Below are positions 5,899-5,905 of a DNA stretch of 5,905 nt, piece after piece. Within the stretch, counting starts at the first letter, position 1, and each line of letters begins with the position of its first letter. This DNA comes from Planctomycetota bacterium (lineage in GTDB: Bacteria > Planctomycetota > UBA11346). The stretch spans positions 4,714 to 10,618 of the forward strand of contig JACDEC010000062.1 of assembly GCA_013816645.1 (NCBI GenBank), read 5' to 3'. The translations under genes were made by a program, and so were the position numbers. The notes beneath the pieces are model-generated. The model saw only the letters and a program-made list of their open reading frames with translations. It made no database searches and had not been told where the DNA came from.

Positions 5899-5905
5899 AT
5901 GGCCG
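5899..5905 (+). CDS. Possible start of a further gene, cut by the window edge
   Basis: An ATG at 5899 is preceded by GAGG (5890-5893) at five bases, and only ATGGCCG lies within the window. The spacing suits a true start, but with two codons visible no product can be named and chance occurrence is quite likely. Confidence 0.25.

Noticed and set aside
5529..5900. Minus-strand open frame through the 8-bp repeat, with L-P-D-F-R-T-S-G repeats
   Set aside because: It overlaps the end of efp, and its repeat and low-complexity residues come from the DNA repeat and GC-rich hairpins.

Overview
The window comes from a GC-rich bacterium and carries three genes. Two are secreted, multidomain carbohydrate-active proteins in tandem on the minus strand. 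The third is translation elongation factor P (efp) on the plus strand, reading away from them. Sec-type signal peptides, a CenC-like carbohydrate-binding module joined to a clan GH-A-like barrel, and tandem paralogous hydrolase genes suit a polysaccharide-degrading heterotroph. Planctomycetota, Verrucomicrobiota or Lentisphaerota is my guess, but nothing in the sequence fixes the phylum.

Minus strand, read right to left. An AT-rich promoter-like island lies at about 4701-4730. Gene A (4629 to 1747, 960 aa) follows: signal peptide, an unrecognised beta-rich domain of about 220 residues, a carbohydrate-binding module, an Ig-like linker domain, a TIM-barrel hydrolase with Glu660 and Glu760 as likely catalytic pair, and a C-terminal beta domain. 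After 57 bases comes gene B (1689 to 1, running off the window), a close paralog without the extra N-terminal domain. Its last 172 or so residues lie outside. Gene B has no in-frame stop here and is easily missed, but its 563 codons align with gene A along their length after the signal peptide. The pair looks like an operon born by tandem duplication, with both enzymes exported to act on a glycan, possibly with different specificities because an active-site loop has diverged.

Centre right. The 492-base divergent intergenic region (4630-5121) holds the gene A promoter island, an inverted repeat at 4769-4807, and a sigma70-like extended -10 promoter for efp at 5022-5049. I see no gene in it.

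Right end. efp (5122-5691, 189 aa) is intact, with Lys34 at the modified loop tip. The 200 bases after it hold four exact copies of an 8-bp repeat plus a partial fifth, then a cluster of GC-rich hairpins that may end efp transcription. The last seven bases may be the start of another gene.

No mobile element, CRISPR array, rRNA or tRNA was found. The most unusual content is the tandem hydrolase pair and the unrecognised N-terminal domain of gene A.
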